The translations under genes were made by a program, and so were the position numbers. Shown here one piece after another: positions 51,805 to 60,301 of a DNA stretch of 64,000 nucleotides. The notes under the pieces are model-generated. The model ran no database searches and was not told the origin of the DNA. It worked only from the letters and a program-made list of their open reading frames with translations. Location of the stretch: assembly GCA_964420325.1 (NCBI GenBank), contig CAYQSU010000001.1, forward strand, positions 43,339 through 107,338, written 5' to 3'. This DNA comes from CAYQSU01 sp964420325. Its GTDB lineage: Bacteria; Pseudomonadota; Alphaproteobacteria; Rhodospirillales; Defluviicoccaceae. The first letter of the stretch is position 1; each line of letters starts with the position of its first letter.

Positions 51805-52539
51805 ATGAGCGTGCAAGGGCGCCAGGTATTCGTTCTCGAGGATCAGCCGGAGATCGGCCGTGTCGTGTGCCGTGCGCTCGAGGGCCACGGATACGCGACC
51901 GAGATGTTCCTCAGGGCGGCCGACTTCCTCAGGCGATTCCGCATCCGGCAGCCGAACCTCTGCATCATCGACCTGATGCTCCCCGATCAGGATGGATTGC
52001 AGGTCATTCGCGACATCCAGACACGCTCGGACGTGCCGATCATCATCGTTACCGGCCGCGCCGAACCGGCCGATCGCGTGCTCGGTCTCGAGCTGGGCGC
52101 CGACGACTACGTGATTAAGCCCTTCGATCCCAGAGAGCTGGTGGCGCGGGTGAACGCCGTCCTCCGTCGCGCAAGCCGCGAGAACGGCGCCCGCAGCGAG
52201 GCGCCCATCGACATCGCCAAGTTCGGAGACTGGAAGTTCGATTTCGACCGGCACGTGCTGGTCAGGGCGGATGGACGCGAGGAGGAGCTGAGTGCGGCGG
52301 AGGCACGCCTTCTCTTGACCTTCGTCCGCGCGCCCAACCGCATTCTTTCGCGCGAGTCCCTTCTCGGTCTGAAGTCGGACGAAGAGCGTTCGCCCTTCGA
52401 TCGCTCGATCGACGTGCGCATCTCACGCCTCCGGCAAAAGCTCGGCGAGGATTCGAAGCGGCCGCAGACCATCAAGACGGTCTACGGCACCGGCTACATG
52501 TTCGCGGCCCGCGTCGACTGGATCGCCAAGGCGCGATAG
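51805..52539 (+). CDS. OmpR/PhoB-family response regulator
   Basis: A 244-residue DNA-binding response regulator. The receiver has acidic residues in VLEDQPEIG, the phospho-acceptor Asp56 in LCIIDLMLPDQDG, Thr in IIIVTGRAE and Lys in DYVIKPFDPRELV. The C-terminal winged helix includes SAAEARLLLTFVRAPNRILSRESL, SIDVRISRLRQKLGED and the wing TVYGTGYMFAARV. It probably acts with the preceding hybrid kinase; both lie on the same strand with a 121-base gap and no visible terminator. The target genes are unknown. Confidence 0.94.
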   Translation: MSVQGRQVFVLEDQPEIGRVVCRALEGHGYATEMFLRAADFLRRFRIRQPNLCIIDLMLPDQDGLQVIRDIQTRSDVPIIIVTGRAEPADRVLGLELGADDYVIKPFDPRELVARVNAVLRRASRENGARSEAPIDIAKFGDWKFDFDRHVLVRADGREEELSAAEARLLLTFVRAPNRILSRESLLGLKSDEERSPFDRSIDVRISRLRQKLGEDSKRPQTIKTVYGTGYMFAARVDWIAKAR

Positions 52540-52575
52540 CGCCCTTGTGGCGCATGTCGCGGCGACGCGGGCCGG

Positions 52576-53832
52576 CTATGCCGGCCGCTCGGTCGGTTCG
52601 GCCCGCTCGGGGACGCTGCGCGGATCGAGCTCGGCCACCGTCGGGCTCGTCCGCGGCACCGCGACGAAGGCACTCTGCCGGTCGAGCGGCACGGGCGATC
52701 GGCGCGTCATCCGATAGACGCCGAACAGACCGACGAGGGCGTGCACGGCCGCGGTATGGGCGAACAGCGACCAGACGCCCCAGTGCTCCATCGCGAACGA
52801 CGCCGCGTACGGTCCGGCGGCGGCGCCGATGCCATAGACGAGCAGCAGCCCGCCGCTGGCTTCGACGAAGTCGGTCGACGAGACGTGGTCGTTGGTATGG
52901 GCGACGCAGAGGGAGTAGATCGGCATGATCGCGCCGCCATAGACGAAAGCCATCGCCAACAGGACCTGCAGCGAAGCCCCCGAGGTCATCGTCAGACCGA
53001 CACCTACCGCGGCCGAGGCGAAGCACACGATGACCAGCACGGTGCGCCGATCGAAGCGGTCGGAGAGCCAGCCGGCCGGCCATTGCAGAACGGCGCCGCC
53101 GACCACCGCCAGCGCCATGAAATGGGCGACTGCATCAACCGGATGCCCGGACATGCGGACGAAGACGGGCGCAAGCCCCCAGAACGCGCCGTTGGCCAGC
53201 CCGACGCCGAGGCAACCGACGAGACCGAGCGGCGACAGCCTGTACAGGCGGGCGAGGCGGATGCGCGTCCTCTGGATCGGGCGCGGCGCGATCGATCGGG
53301 TCAGCGCGACGGGAACCAGCGACAAGCAGATCAGGATCGAGACGATGCAGAAGAGAGGGTAACCGGCCGGATCGGCGACGGTCAGCAGCAGCTGGCCGAC
53401 GGTGTTGCACGAGAGATCGACGATCCGGTAGAGGGAGAGCATGCGTCCCCGCGTCTCGGTCGGCGTCCGCTCGTTGAGCCAACTCTCGACCACCATGTAA
53501 AGACCGCAGAAGCAGAACCCGATGGTGGCGCGAAGAACCAGCCAGACGTAAGGGTCGACGATGAGGGCGTGGACCAGCGAGCAGGCCGCCGCCACCGCCG
53601 CCAGCGCGGCGAAGCTGCGGATGTGACCGGCGCGCATGATCACCCGTGGCGCCAGGACGGCACCGGAGATGTAGCCGGCGAAGTAGGCGGAGACGAGCAG
53701 CCCGATCTCGGCGGTCGGAAACGCTTCGACGTTCGCCCGGACGACGATGAGCGTTCCCTGCAACCCGTTCCCGGTCAACAGGATGGCGGCGGAAAGCAGC
53801 AGGGCGCCAATCGTGGCGACGGTGGACAGCAT
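52576..53832 (-). CDS. MFS transporter
   Basis: A 418-residue major facilitator with 12 helices. The N-terminal half includes GLLVSAYFAGYISGAVLAPRVIMRAGHIRSF (motif A region after TM2) and GFCFCGLYMVVESWLNERTPTETRGRMLSLY, matching the MFS_1/YcaD-like group with W-L-N-E. The C-terminal half carries FALAVVGGAVLQWPAGWLSDRFDRR (second motif A). YcaD-type proteins have no proven substrate. ATG 53832 precedes TM1 directly. It is convergent with the response regulator, 36 bases apart. The basic C-terminal tail ends at PAERPTERPA-like low complexity. Confidence 0.88.
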   Translation of the reverse strand: MLSTVATIGALLLSAAILLTGNGLQGTLIVVRANVEAFPTAEIGLLVSAYFAGYISGAVLAPRVIMRAGHIRSFAALAAVAAACSLVHALIVDPYVWLVLRATIGFCFCGLYMVVESWLNERTPTETRGRMLSLYRIVDLSCNTVGQLLLTVADPAGYPLFCIVSILICLSLVPVALTRSIAPRPIQRTRIRLARLYRLSPLGLVGCLGVGLANGAFWGLAPVFVRMSGHPVDAVAHFMALAVVGGAVLQWPAGWLSDRFDRRTVLVIVCFASAAVGVGLTMTSGASLQVLLAMAFVYGGAIMPIYSLCVAHTNDHVSSTDFVEASGGLLLVYGIGAAAGPYAASFAMEHWGVWSLFAHTAAVHALVGLFGVYRMTRRSPVPLDRQSAFVAVPRTSPTVAELDPRSVPERAEPTERPA

Positions 53833-54160
53833 CGAACCGCCCGAGGGTCATGCAAGAAGCGCTTCCTACCCGGTCATTGCCTGTTCCACAACTGCCGCGA
53901 TCGTGCGCCCGTCCGCACGCATTTCCCTTTGCCGACGATGGGCACTGTGTCGGCTGTCGCTTCGTCGCACCAGCGCTAACAATTCGCTACATTGCAAGTA
54001 AACTGCCGACAAACATCTGCGCTACGCAGCGCCCGAGCTTGAGCGTTCGACGGGGAACGGCCGCCGCGACGGCCACTGCGCGCGTTCGGGCCATGGAACA
54101 CGGCGGCCGACGGCGCTCGTCTACTGGCCGACCGCAGAGTCCGCGAAAGGAGGAGAGTCC
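53833..54160. other. Divergent intergenic region, MFS to acyl-CoA ligase
   Basis: 328 bases with no credible gene. An AT-richer part around 53975-54015 contains TTGCAA (53992-53997) without a good -10, and a CTGCG-CTA-CGCAG hairpin (54017-54029). It should contain both divergent promoters, but I cannot place them. Confidence 0.3.
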
Positions 54161-55855
54161 ATGACGTCGATCGAGCAGTTCCTCAAGGCCCGCGATTTCC
54201 TGATCGCCCATCGCGAGGACTATGACACCGCCTACGCCGAATTCCGCTGGCCCGGGCTCGACCGGTTCAACTGGGCACTCGACCACTTCGACCGCCTTGC
54301 CCACGGCAACGGCAGGCTGGCGCTCTGGGTTGTCGGCGAGGATGGATCCGAGGCGAAGGTGAGCTTCGCCGAAATGGCCGAACGTTCCAACAGGGTCGCC
54401 AACTTCTTGCGTGGACTGGGTGTCCGCCGCCGCGACCGGGTGCTGATGATGCTCGCCAATGTCGTCCCCTTGTGGGAGGTGATGCTCGCGGCGATCAAGC
54501 TCGGCGCCGTGATCATTCCGGCGACGACGCTATTGTCCCGCGACGACCTTCTCGACCGCTTCGATCGCGGCAACGTCCGTCATGTCGTCGTCGGCGCCGA
54601 CGAGACGGGCAAGTTCGCCGACATCCCCGGCGACTACACCCGCATCGCCGTCGGTGGCCAAGCGGCGGGGTGGGTCGGCTACGACGCCGCGTTCGCCGCC
54701 ACCGCCGACTTCGTTCCGGACGGGCCGACAAAGGCGACAGATCCCCTTCTCCTCTACTTCACCTCGGGCACGACGTCGAAGCCGAAGCTGGTCGAGCACA
54801 GCCACCAGAGCTACCCGGTCGGGCACCTCTCGACCATGTACTGGATCGGCCTCAAGCCCGGCGACGTCCACCTCAACATCAGTTCGGCCGGCTGGGCCAA
54901 GCACGCCTGGAGCAACGTCTTCGCGCCGTGGAACGCCGGTGCCACGGTGTTCATCTACAACTACGGCCGGTTCAACGCCAAGGCGATGCTGGAGACGATC
55001 GCGCGCTGCGGCGTCACCACGCTGTGCGCGCCGCCGACGGTGTGGCGGATGCTGATCCAGGAGGATCTCGCCGCACATCCGGTGAAGTTGCGCGAGGTAA
55101 TCGGTGCCGGCGAGCCCTTGAACCCCGAGGTCATCGAGCAGGTCAGGAAGGGCTGGGGGCTGGCGCTGCGAGACGGCTACGGGCAGACCGAGACGACGGC
55201 ACAAATCGGCAACCCGCCGGGACAGCGGCTCAAGGCGGGGTCGATGGGCCGGCCACTTCCCGGATACCAGGTGGCTCTTCTCGATTCGGACGGCAAGGAG
55301 GCTGAGGAGGGCGAGATCAGCCTTCGACTGGAACCGCGGCCGATCGGGCTGATGGTCGGCTACAAGGACGATCCCGGCCGTACCGAGGAGGTGATGGCCG
55401 GCGGCTATTATCGCACCGGCGACGTCGCGATGCGGGACGGGGACGGCTACCTGACCTACGTCGGCCGGGCCGACGACGTGTTCAAGGCGTCGGACTACCG
55501 GATCAGCCCGTTCGAACTGGAAAGCGTGCTCATCGAGCACGAGGCGGTCGCCGAGGCTGCCGTGGTGCCGAGCCCGGACCCGGTCCGGCTCGCGGTGCCC
55601 AAGGCAGTGGTGACATTGGTCGCCGGCCACACGCCGTCGCGCGAGCTCGCCGAGGACATTCTTGTGTTCACCCGGCGCCGCCTCGCTCCCTACAAGCGCA
55701 TCCGGCGCCTCGAGTTCGCCGAGCTCCCGAAGACGATCTCCGGCAAGATCCGTCGGGTCGAGCTGCGCAAGCTCGAGGCGGAACGGCGGGCTGCCGCCGG
55801 TCGCGGCGAGCTGGAGTTCTGGGAGGAAGATTTTCCGTCGCTGAAGGTGTCCTGA
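54161..55855 (+). CDS. Acyl-CoA synthetase (AMP-forming, medium-chain type)
   Basis: A 564-residue ANL-superfamily ligase converting a carboxylic acid to its CoA thioester with ATP. Core motifs are LLYFTSGTTSKPKLVEHSH (A3, P-loop), the DGYGQTETT (A5) turn, YRTGDVAMRDGDGYLTYVGRADDVFKASDYRI (A7-A8 hinge) and the catalytic lysine in PKTISGKIRRVELR (A10). The sequence resembles the ACSM/MbcS medium- or branched-chain group more than acetyl-CoA synthetase. AAGGAGGAG gives an excellent ribosome site before ATG 54161. It is followed by the B12 riboswitch, so it ends its own transcript. Confidence 0.92.
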   Translation: MTSIEQFLKARDFLIAHREDYDTAYAEFRWPGLDRFNWALDHFDRLAHGNGRLALWVVGEDGSEAKVSFAEMAERSNRVANFLRGLGVRRRDRVLMMLANVVPLWEVMLAAIKLGAVIIPATTLLSRDDLLDRFDRGNVRHVVVGADETGKFADIPGDYTRIAVGGQAAGWVGYDAAFAATADFVPDGPTKATDPLLLYFTSGTTSKPKLVEHSHQSYPVGHLSTMYWIGLKPGDVHLNISSAGWAKHAWSNVFAPWNAGATVFIYNYGRFNAKAMLETIARCGVTTLCAPPTVWRMLIQEDLAAHPVKLREVIGAGEPLNPEVIEQVRKGWGLALRDGYGQTETTAQIGNPPGQRLKAGSMGRPLPGYQVALLDSDGKEAEEGEISLRLEPRPIGLMVGYKDDPGRTEEVMAGGYYRTGDVAMRDGDGYLTYVGRADDVFKASDYRISPFELESVLIEHEAVAEAAVVPSPDPVRLAVPKAVVTLVAGHTPSRELAEDILVFTRRRLAPYKRIRRLEFAELPKTISGKIRRVELRKLEAERRAAAGRGELEFWEEDFPSLKVS

Positions 55856-55912
55856 GGTCGCCGTCGCGGACGCTAAGGGAAGTGGCGTGCAACCACCGCG
55901 GGGGCTATGATC

Positions 55913-56075
55913 CCGGCACCCGCCGGTGCCTGCAATCGCAGGAGAATCGGAAACACGGTGCGAAGCCGTGACGTGCCCAACGCTGTGAGGGGGACCCTCG
56001 GGCAACGATGCCACTGGCCGTGGTCGGCCGGGAAGGCGCCTCGGAGGGGATGAACCCGAGTCAGAAGGCCGGCCG
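55913..56075 (+). promoter_or_regulatory. Cobalamin riboswitch controlling bluB
   Basis: The canonical aptamer core is legible: GGTGCCTG, AATCGGAAACACGGTG, AAGCCGTGACGTGCCC, then the B12-box side GCCACTG (56010-56016), CGGGAAGGCG and GATGAACCCGAGTCAG at the 3' end. Downstream, GGGG-AAG-CCCC (56078-56088) forms a hairpin whose CCCC could instead pair with the AAAGGGGA ribosome site (56125-56132). That suggests control of translation initiation. Boundaries are approximate. Confidence 0.93.
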
Positions 56076-56138
56076 GCGGGGAAGCCCCAACCGCGCGGAC
56101 GGCGGAAGGGGCGCTGGACCATCGAAAGGGGACTGACG

Positions 56139-56900
56139 ATGGATGCCCATGCCGCCGACCTCGTTTCGGCCGAACCCTTCTCCCTTGCCGACCGCCTCGC
56201 CGTCTATCGCGCCATTCTGACCCGCCGCGACGTGCGCGGTGAGTTCCTCCCCGACGCCGTCTCCGACGCCGTCCTCAGCCGGATCCTGATCGCCGCCCAC
56301 CACGCGCCGTCGGTCGGCTTCATGCAGCCGTGGAGCTTCGTGCTGATCCGCGATGCCGCGGCCAAGCGGCGCGTCCACGCCGTCTTTCACCGCGCCAATG
56401 CGGAAGCGGCGCTGATGTTTCCCGACGACCGGCGCGCGGCCTATCGGGCATTGAAGCTCGAGGGGATCCTGGAGGCGCCGATCAACCTCTGCGTCACCTG
56501 TGATCGCGACAGGACCGGCAGCGCCGTGATCGGGCGCACCCACATGCCGGCGATGGATCTCTACAGTGCCGTGTGCGCGGTGCAGAACCTGTGGCTGGCG
56601 GCGCGGTCAGAAGGGCTCGGGGTCGGCTGGGTGAGCATCATGGACGAGGCCGAGCTGAAGTCGGTGCTCGGCATTCCCGATCCCATCGTCGTGGTCGCCT
56701 ATCTCTGCATCGGCCGCGTCACTGGCTATCACCCTCGGCCCGAGCTTGAGACCGTCGGCTGGCGGGCGCGGCTCGAGGTCGATGCGTTCGTCCACTTCGA
56801 CGCCTGGGGCGGCGAACGCCCGGACGACCCGCTGCTCATACGCCTTCGTGCCGATCAGAAGGCGGTCGGCGATGGCGCGTTCCTTGGTGACCGCCCGTAG
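56139..56900 (+). CDS. bluB: 5,6-dimethylbenzimidazole synthase
   Basis: A 253-residue flavoenzyme of the nitroreductase-like fold. It cuts up reduced FMN with oxygen to give 5,6-dimethylbenzimidazole, the lower ligand of vitamin B12. Landmarks are AILTRRDVRGEFLPDAVSDAVLSRIL, HHAPSVGFMQPWSFVLI and the conserved PINLCVTCDRDRTG block, which lies before GRTHMPAMDLYSAVCAVQNLWLAARSEGLGVGWVSI. The gene lies under a cobalamin riboswitch, fitting feedback by B12. AAAGGGGA precedes ATG 56139. No other cobalamin genes are nearby. Length exceeds the usual 220-230 by a polar C-terminal extension. Confidence 0.95.
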   Translation: MDAHAADLVSAEPFSLADRLAVYRAILTRRDVRGEFLPDAVSDAVLSRILIAAHHAPSVGFMQPWSFVLIRDAAAKRRVHAVFHRANAEAALMFPDDRRAAYRALKLEGILEAPINLCVTCDRDRTGSAVIGRTHMPAMDLYSAVCAVQNLWLAARSEGLGVGWVSIMDEAELKSVLGIPDPIVVVAYLCIGRVTGYHPRPELETVGWRARLEVDAFVHFDAWGGERPDDPLLIRLRADQKAVGDGAFLGDRP

Positions 56901-56921
56901 GCGCCTCCGACCCGGCAGCCT

Positions 56922-58058
56922 CTACTCGCCAGCGAGGGCGCGGCTGATGACGATCCGCTGGACGTCCGAGGTGCCTTCGTAGATCTGGGCGACGCGGACA
57001 TCGCGGCAGATGCGCTCGATCGGGAAGTCGCCGAGGTAGCCGTAGCCGCCGAGCGTCTGCATCGCCATTGATGCGACGCGCTCGGCCATCTCGGAGGCGA
57101 ACAGCTTGGCCATCGACGCCTCCTTGAGGCAGGGTTCGCCGGCGTCGCGCAGCTGGGCCGCCCGCAGTACCAGGAGCCGGGCGGCGTCGATCTGTGTCGC
57201 CATGTCGGCAAGCCTGAACGCCACGGCCTGGTGGTCGATGATCGGCCGGCCGAAGGCGACGCGCTCCTTGGCATAGGCGAGTGCGTGCTCGAAGGCGGCG
57301 CGGGCCATGCCCACCGACTGGGCGGCGATGCCGATGCGCCCGCCTTCCAGGTTCGACAGCGCGATCTTGTAGCCCTGCCCCTCCTCCCCGAGGCGAAGCT
57401 CGGTCGACACGCGCATGTCCTCGAGCACGACCTGGGCGGTATCGGAGGCATGCTGGCCCATCTTCTCCTCGATGCGGGAGACGGTGTAGCCCTTGGTGTC
57501 GGTCGGAACGATGAAGGCGCTGATGCCGCGCTTGCCGGCCGCGGGGTCGGTGACGGCGAAGACGACGGCGACGTGGGCGGTCCGGCCGGAGGTGATGAAC
57601 TGCTTTACGCCGTCGAGCACGTAGTGGTCGCTGTGGCGCACGGCGCGGGTGCGCAGGTTGGCGGCGTCCGAGCCGGCCTGCGGCTCCGACAGGCAGAAGG
57701 CGCCGAGGAGTTCGCCTCTGGCCATCGGCCGGAGGAACCGCTCTTTCTGGGCGTCGCTGCCGAACTTGAGGATCGGCATGCAGGCGACTGAGTTGTGGAC
57801 GCTCATGATCGTCGAGCACGATCCGTCGCCGGCGGCCACCTCCTCGATGGCGAGGGCGTAGGCGACGTGGTCGGCGCCGGCGCCGCCCCAGGCCTCGGGC
57901 ACCACCATGCCGAGGAGGCCGAGCTCGCCCATCTGGCGGATCGCATCGGCAGGAAAGACGCCGTCGCGGTCCCAGCGCGCCGAGTTGGGTGCCAACTGCT
58001 CGCGCGCAAACGCTCGCGCCATATCCCGGATCATCGCCTGTTCTTCGCTCAGGATCAT
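56922..58058 (-). CDS. Acyl-CoA dehydrogenase
   Basis: A 378-residue FAD enzyme oxidising acyl-CoA to enoyl-CoA. It begins MILSEEQAMIRDMARAFAREQLAP. The FAD/substrate motifs are GAFCLSEPQAGSDAANLRTRA and FITSGRTAHV. The catalytic base is the Glu in the C-terminal YEGTSDVQRIVISRAL. LGGYGYLGDFPIERICRDVRVAQIYEG is the family signature 2. Likely short or branched chain, judging by length. It faces the bluB gene convergently, 21 bases apart. The acyl-CoA ligase two genes away may feed it, but they are on opposite strands. Confidence 0.94.
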   Translation of the reverse strand: MILSEEQAMIRDMARAFAREQLAPNSARWDRDGVFPADAIRQMGELGLLGMVVPEAWGGAGADHVAYALAIEEVAAGDGSCSTIMSVHNSVACMPILKFGSDAQKERFLRPMARGELLGAFCLSEPQAGSDAANLRTRAVRHSDHYVLDGVKQFITSGRTAHVAVVFAVTDPAAGKRGISAFIVPTDTKGYTVSRIEEKMGQHASDTAQVVLEDMRVSTELRLGEEGQGYKIALSNLEGGRIGIAAQSVGMARAAFEHALAYAKERVAFGRPIIDHQAVAFRLADMATQIDAARLLVLRAAQLRDAGEPCLKEASMAKLFASEMAERVASMAMQTLGGYGYLGDFPIERICRDVRVAQIYEGTSDVQRIVISRALAGE

Positions 58059-58319
58059 CGCGTCTCCCCGTCCCGTGCCGGCGCCGGCGGTGTCTGCTGC
58101 GGATCCGATCCGCGCATCGCCGATCGCCGTTTCCAGAGTGGCGCGACTATGCACCGCAGCGGGGGTGGATCGCAACGCGGGCGGATCTGGGAGCATCCGG
58201 ATGCCGTGGCAGGGTTGACGCACCGTTTGGGCGCAGGGCAGTGAAAGGGTCTTGCGCGCGGGCGGCGGATGACACACCCTGGGCGAGCTCACCACTGGAG
58301 AAGGGAAAGGAGGACCTCC

Positions 58320-58499
58320 ATGGCCCATGCGGATCAATGGGTTGTCGGCTTGATGTTCATCGCCATGGGCCTTGCCGGCCTCTACGTGTCCTCCCGCGCC
58401 CATGACGACGTGATGTACTTCGCAGGCATTCTGGTGTTCATCGCCAGCGTTCTGTTCCTTTTCTTCCAGATCAGACAGGCGTTCGACAAGAAGAAGTGA
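58320..58499 (+). CDS. Small two-helix membrane protein
   Basis: A 59-residue protein with two transmembrane helices (WVVGLMFIAMGLAGLYVS and VMYFAGILVFIASVLFLFFQI) separated by RAHDD and ending in a KKK tail. AAGGAGG lies directly before ATG 58320, a strong ribosome site, so this is a real gene despite its size. I cannot name the family; similar small proteins accompany respiratory or transport complexes. Its stop lies seven bases before the tam start, so the two are likely co-transcribed. Confidence 0.7.
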   Translation: MAHADQWVVGLMFIAMGLAGLYVSSRAHDDVMYFAGILVFIASVLFLFFQIRQAFDKKK

Positions 58500-58506
58500 C
58501 GGCCGG

Positions 58507-59101
58507 ATGCCGGCGACGGCGGCAGCCTGGGATCCGGCGCGCTATCACGCGTTTGCCGGCGAACGCTTGCGACCCGCCCTCGATCTTCTCGCCCGCATCC
58601 CCCTCGAAGCGCCGCGGGCGATCGCTGACCTGGGTTGCGGCACCGGCACGGTCACCCGCTTTCTGGCCGAGCGCTGGCCGGCGGCGGCCATCACAGGCAT
58701 CGACGCCTCGCCGGAGATGCTGGCGGAGGCGCGGCGGGAGGGGACGAGGGCGAGCTGGGTGGAAGCGGATCTCGCGACCTGGGAGCCCGACACCGCCCTG
58801 GACCTCGTGTTCTCGAATGCCGCCCTGCATTGGCTGGACGATCACCCGACGCTGTTCGATCGCCTCGTCGGCTGGCTCAGGCCGGGTGGCGTGCTCGCGG
58901 TGCAGATGCCGTGCAACCACGACGCGCCGTCGCACACAGCGGTCGCGGCCGCGGCGAACGCCGGGCCGTGGCGGGACCGGCTGCGGCCACTGATCCGAAG
59001 CCGGCCGGTGGCGCCGCCGGAGGTCTACGCCGAGAGGCTCGCCTGCCGCGTCGGTCGCCTCGACATCTGGGAGACCACCTATCTGCACATTCTCGCCGGC
59101 G
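58507..59101 (+). CDS. tam: Trans-aconitate 2-methyltransferase-like protein, cut by gap
   Basis: A class I SAM-dependent methyltransferase, 198 residues visible before the run of Ns. Motif I is AIADLGCGTGTVTRFLAERW (about residue 40), motif II ITGIDASPEMLAEA, and VFSNAALHWLDDH is the Tam-specific region. The opening WDPARYHAFAGERLRPALDLLARIPL is typical of Tam. E. coli Tam has about 252 residues, so roughly 55 C-terminal residues lie in the gap. It methylates trans-aconitate to relieve aconitase inhibition. ATG 58507 has no strong ribosome site and probably relies on coupling to the gene seven bases upstream. Confidence 0.85.
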
Positions 59102-59201
59102 NNNNNNNNNNNNNNNNNNNNNNNNNNNNNNNNNNNNNNNNNNNNNNNNNNNNNNNNNNNNNNNNNNNNNNNNNNNNNNNNNNNNNNNNNNNNNNNNNNN
59201 N
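59102..59201. other. Assembly gap (100 N)
   Basis: Exactly 100 unknown bases, a conventional placeholder size. About 55 codons of tam and 45 codons of apaG are missing around it, which needs at least about 300 bases, so the real gap is longer than drawn. Confidence 0.99.
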
Positions 59202-59450
59202 CGTCGCCACTGGCGGATCACCGACTCGCTCGGCCGCATGCAGGAGGTCCGCGGAGAGGGCGTGGTCGGCGAGCAGCCTGTGTTGAGACCGGGTGAAGCA
59301 TACGAGTACACGAGCGGTACGCCGTTGCCGACGCCGTCCGGCATCATGGTCGGCAGCTACCAGATGATTGCCGAGGATGGCGAGGCGTTCGACGTCGGCA
59401 TCCCCGCGTTCTCTCTCGACAGCCCAGACGCCAAGAACCGGATCCACTGA
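59202..59450 (+). CDS. apaG: ApaG domain protein, 5' end in gap
   Basis: The visible 82 residues match the C-terminal two-thirds of ApaG: HWRITDSLGRMQEVRGEGVVGEQPVLRPGEAYEYTSGTPLPTPSGIMVGSY-type strands and the terminal FDVGIPAFSLDSP. ApaG (about 125-130 residues) has a fibronectin III-like fold. Its loss affects Co2+ resistance and Mg2+ efflux in enterics, but its biochemical role is unsettled. The N-terminal ~45 residues and start codon are lost in the Ns. It lies 35 bases before folE. Confidence 0.9.
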   Translation, partial: RRHWRITDSLGRMQEVRGEGVVGEQPVLRPGEAYEYTSGTPLPTPSGIMVGSYQMIAEDGEAFDVGIPAFSLDSPDAKNRIH

Positions 59451-59485
59451 TCCGGCACCGCCGCATCGCCATCCCGGAGGGCCCC

Positions 59486-60160
59486 GTGAGCACATCCAAG
59501 CCGTTGCCGTTCTCGGCTGAGCGAGCCACTTCCAGCGAGCCGCACGCGTATGCGCCCGGTTCCGCCCCTCGGCCCACCCGCGAGGACGCCGCGGACGCGG
59601 TGCGGACGCTGATCCGCTGGGCCGGCGACGATCCTGACCGGGAAGGGCTTCGCGAGACGCCGCGCCGGGTTGTCGACGCCTACCTGGAGTTCTTCGACGG
59701 CTATGCGGCCGATCCCGAGGACATTCTGAGGCGGACCTTCGAGGAAACCGATGGCTACGACGAGATGGTGTTGTTGCGCGACATCCGCTTCGAATCCCAT
59801 TGCGAGCACCACATGGCCCCGATCATCGGCCGCGCCCATGTCGCCTATCTGCCTCACCATCGTGTCGTCGGGATTTCCAAGCTCGCTCGCCTGGTCGAAG
59901 CATACGCCCACAGGCTCCAGATCCAGGAGAAGATGACGGTCCAGATCGCAAACAACATCAATGACATCCTGGAACCTAAAGGGGTTGCCGTGGTGATCGA
60001 GGCGGCGCATCAGTGCATGACCACGCGGGGCGTTCACAAGCCGGGCGTGGTCATGGTGACAAGCCGCATGCTCGGCGCCTTCCGCGAGAATGCGGCGACG
60101 CGCCGGGAGTTCCTGGCGATGATCGGCCGCCCGCCGGGGGTCGGGCTGGATCTCGCTTAG
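59486..60160 (+). CDS. folE: GTP cyclohydrolase I (type IA)
   Basis: A 224-residue zinc enzyme making dihydroneopterin triphosphate for folate. Signature motifs are TPRRVVDAYLEFFDGY, FESHCEHHMAPIIGRAHVAYLP (zinc Cys and His) and the second zinc Cys in HQCMTTRGVHKPGVVMVTSRMLGAF. ISKLARLVEAYAHRLQIQEKMT is also present. The first ~30 residues are a non-conserved extension. The start is GTG 59486, with GGAGG nine bases upstream. All zinc ligands are present, so it is the FolE1 class and should not need the FolE2 substitute. Confidence 0.96.
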   Translation: MSTSKPLPFSAERATSSEPHAYAPGSAPRPTREDAADAVRTLIRWAGDDPDREGLRETPRRVVDAYLEFFDGYAADPEDILRRTFEETDGYDEMVLLRDIRFESHCEHHMAPIIGRAHVAYLPHHRVVGISKLARLVEAYAHRLQIQEKMTVQIANNINDILEPKGVAVVIEAAHQCMTTRGVHKPGVVMVTSRMLGAFRENAATRREFLAMIGRPPGVGLDLA

Positions 60161-60301
60161 TCGCCTTCGGCGATCGCTTCCGTCGTCGGCTTCTCGTGTG
60201 TGGCCCCTTGACCCGCCGCTGGCGAGCCGGTTGAGTACGCGGCCGCCGCATGCCAGCGAGCGCGGCATGCGCCGCCCCCTGGTCCGGGTGATCCGCCGGT
60301 G

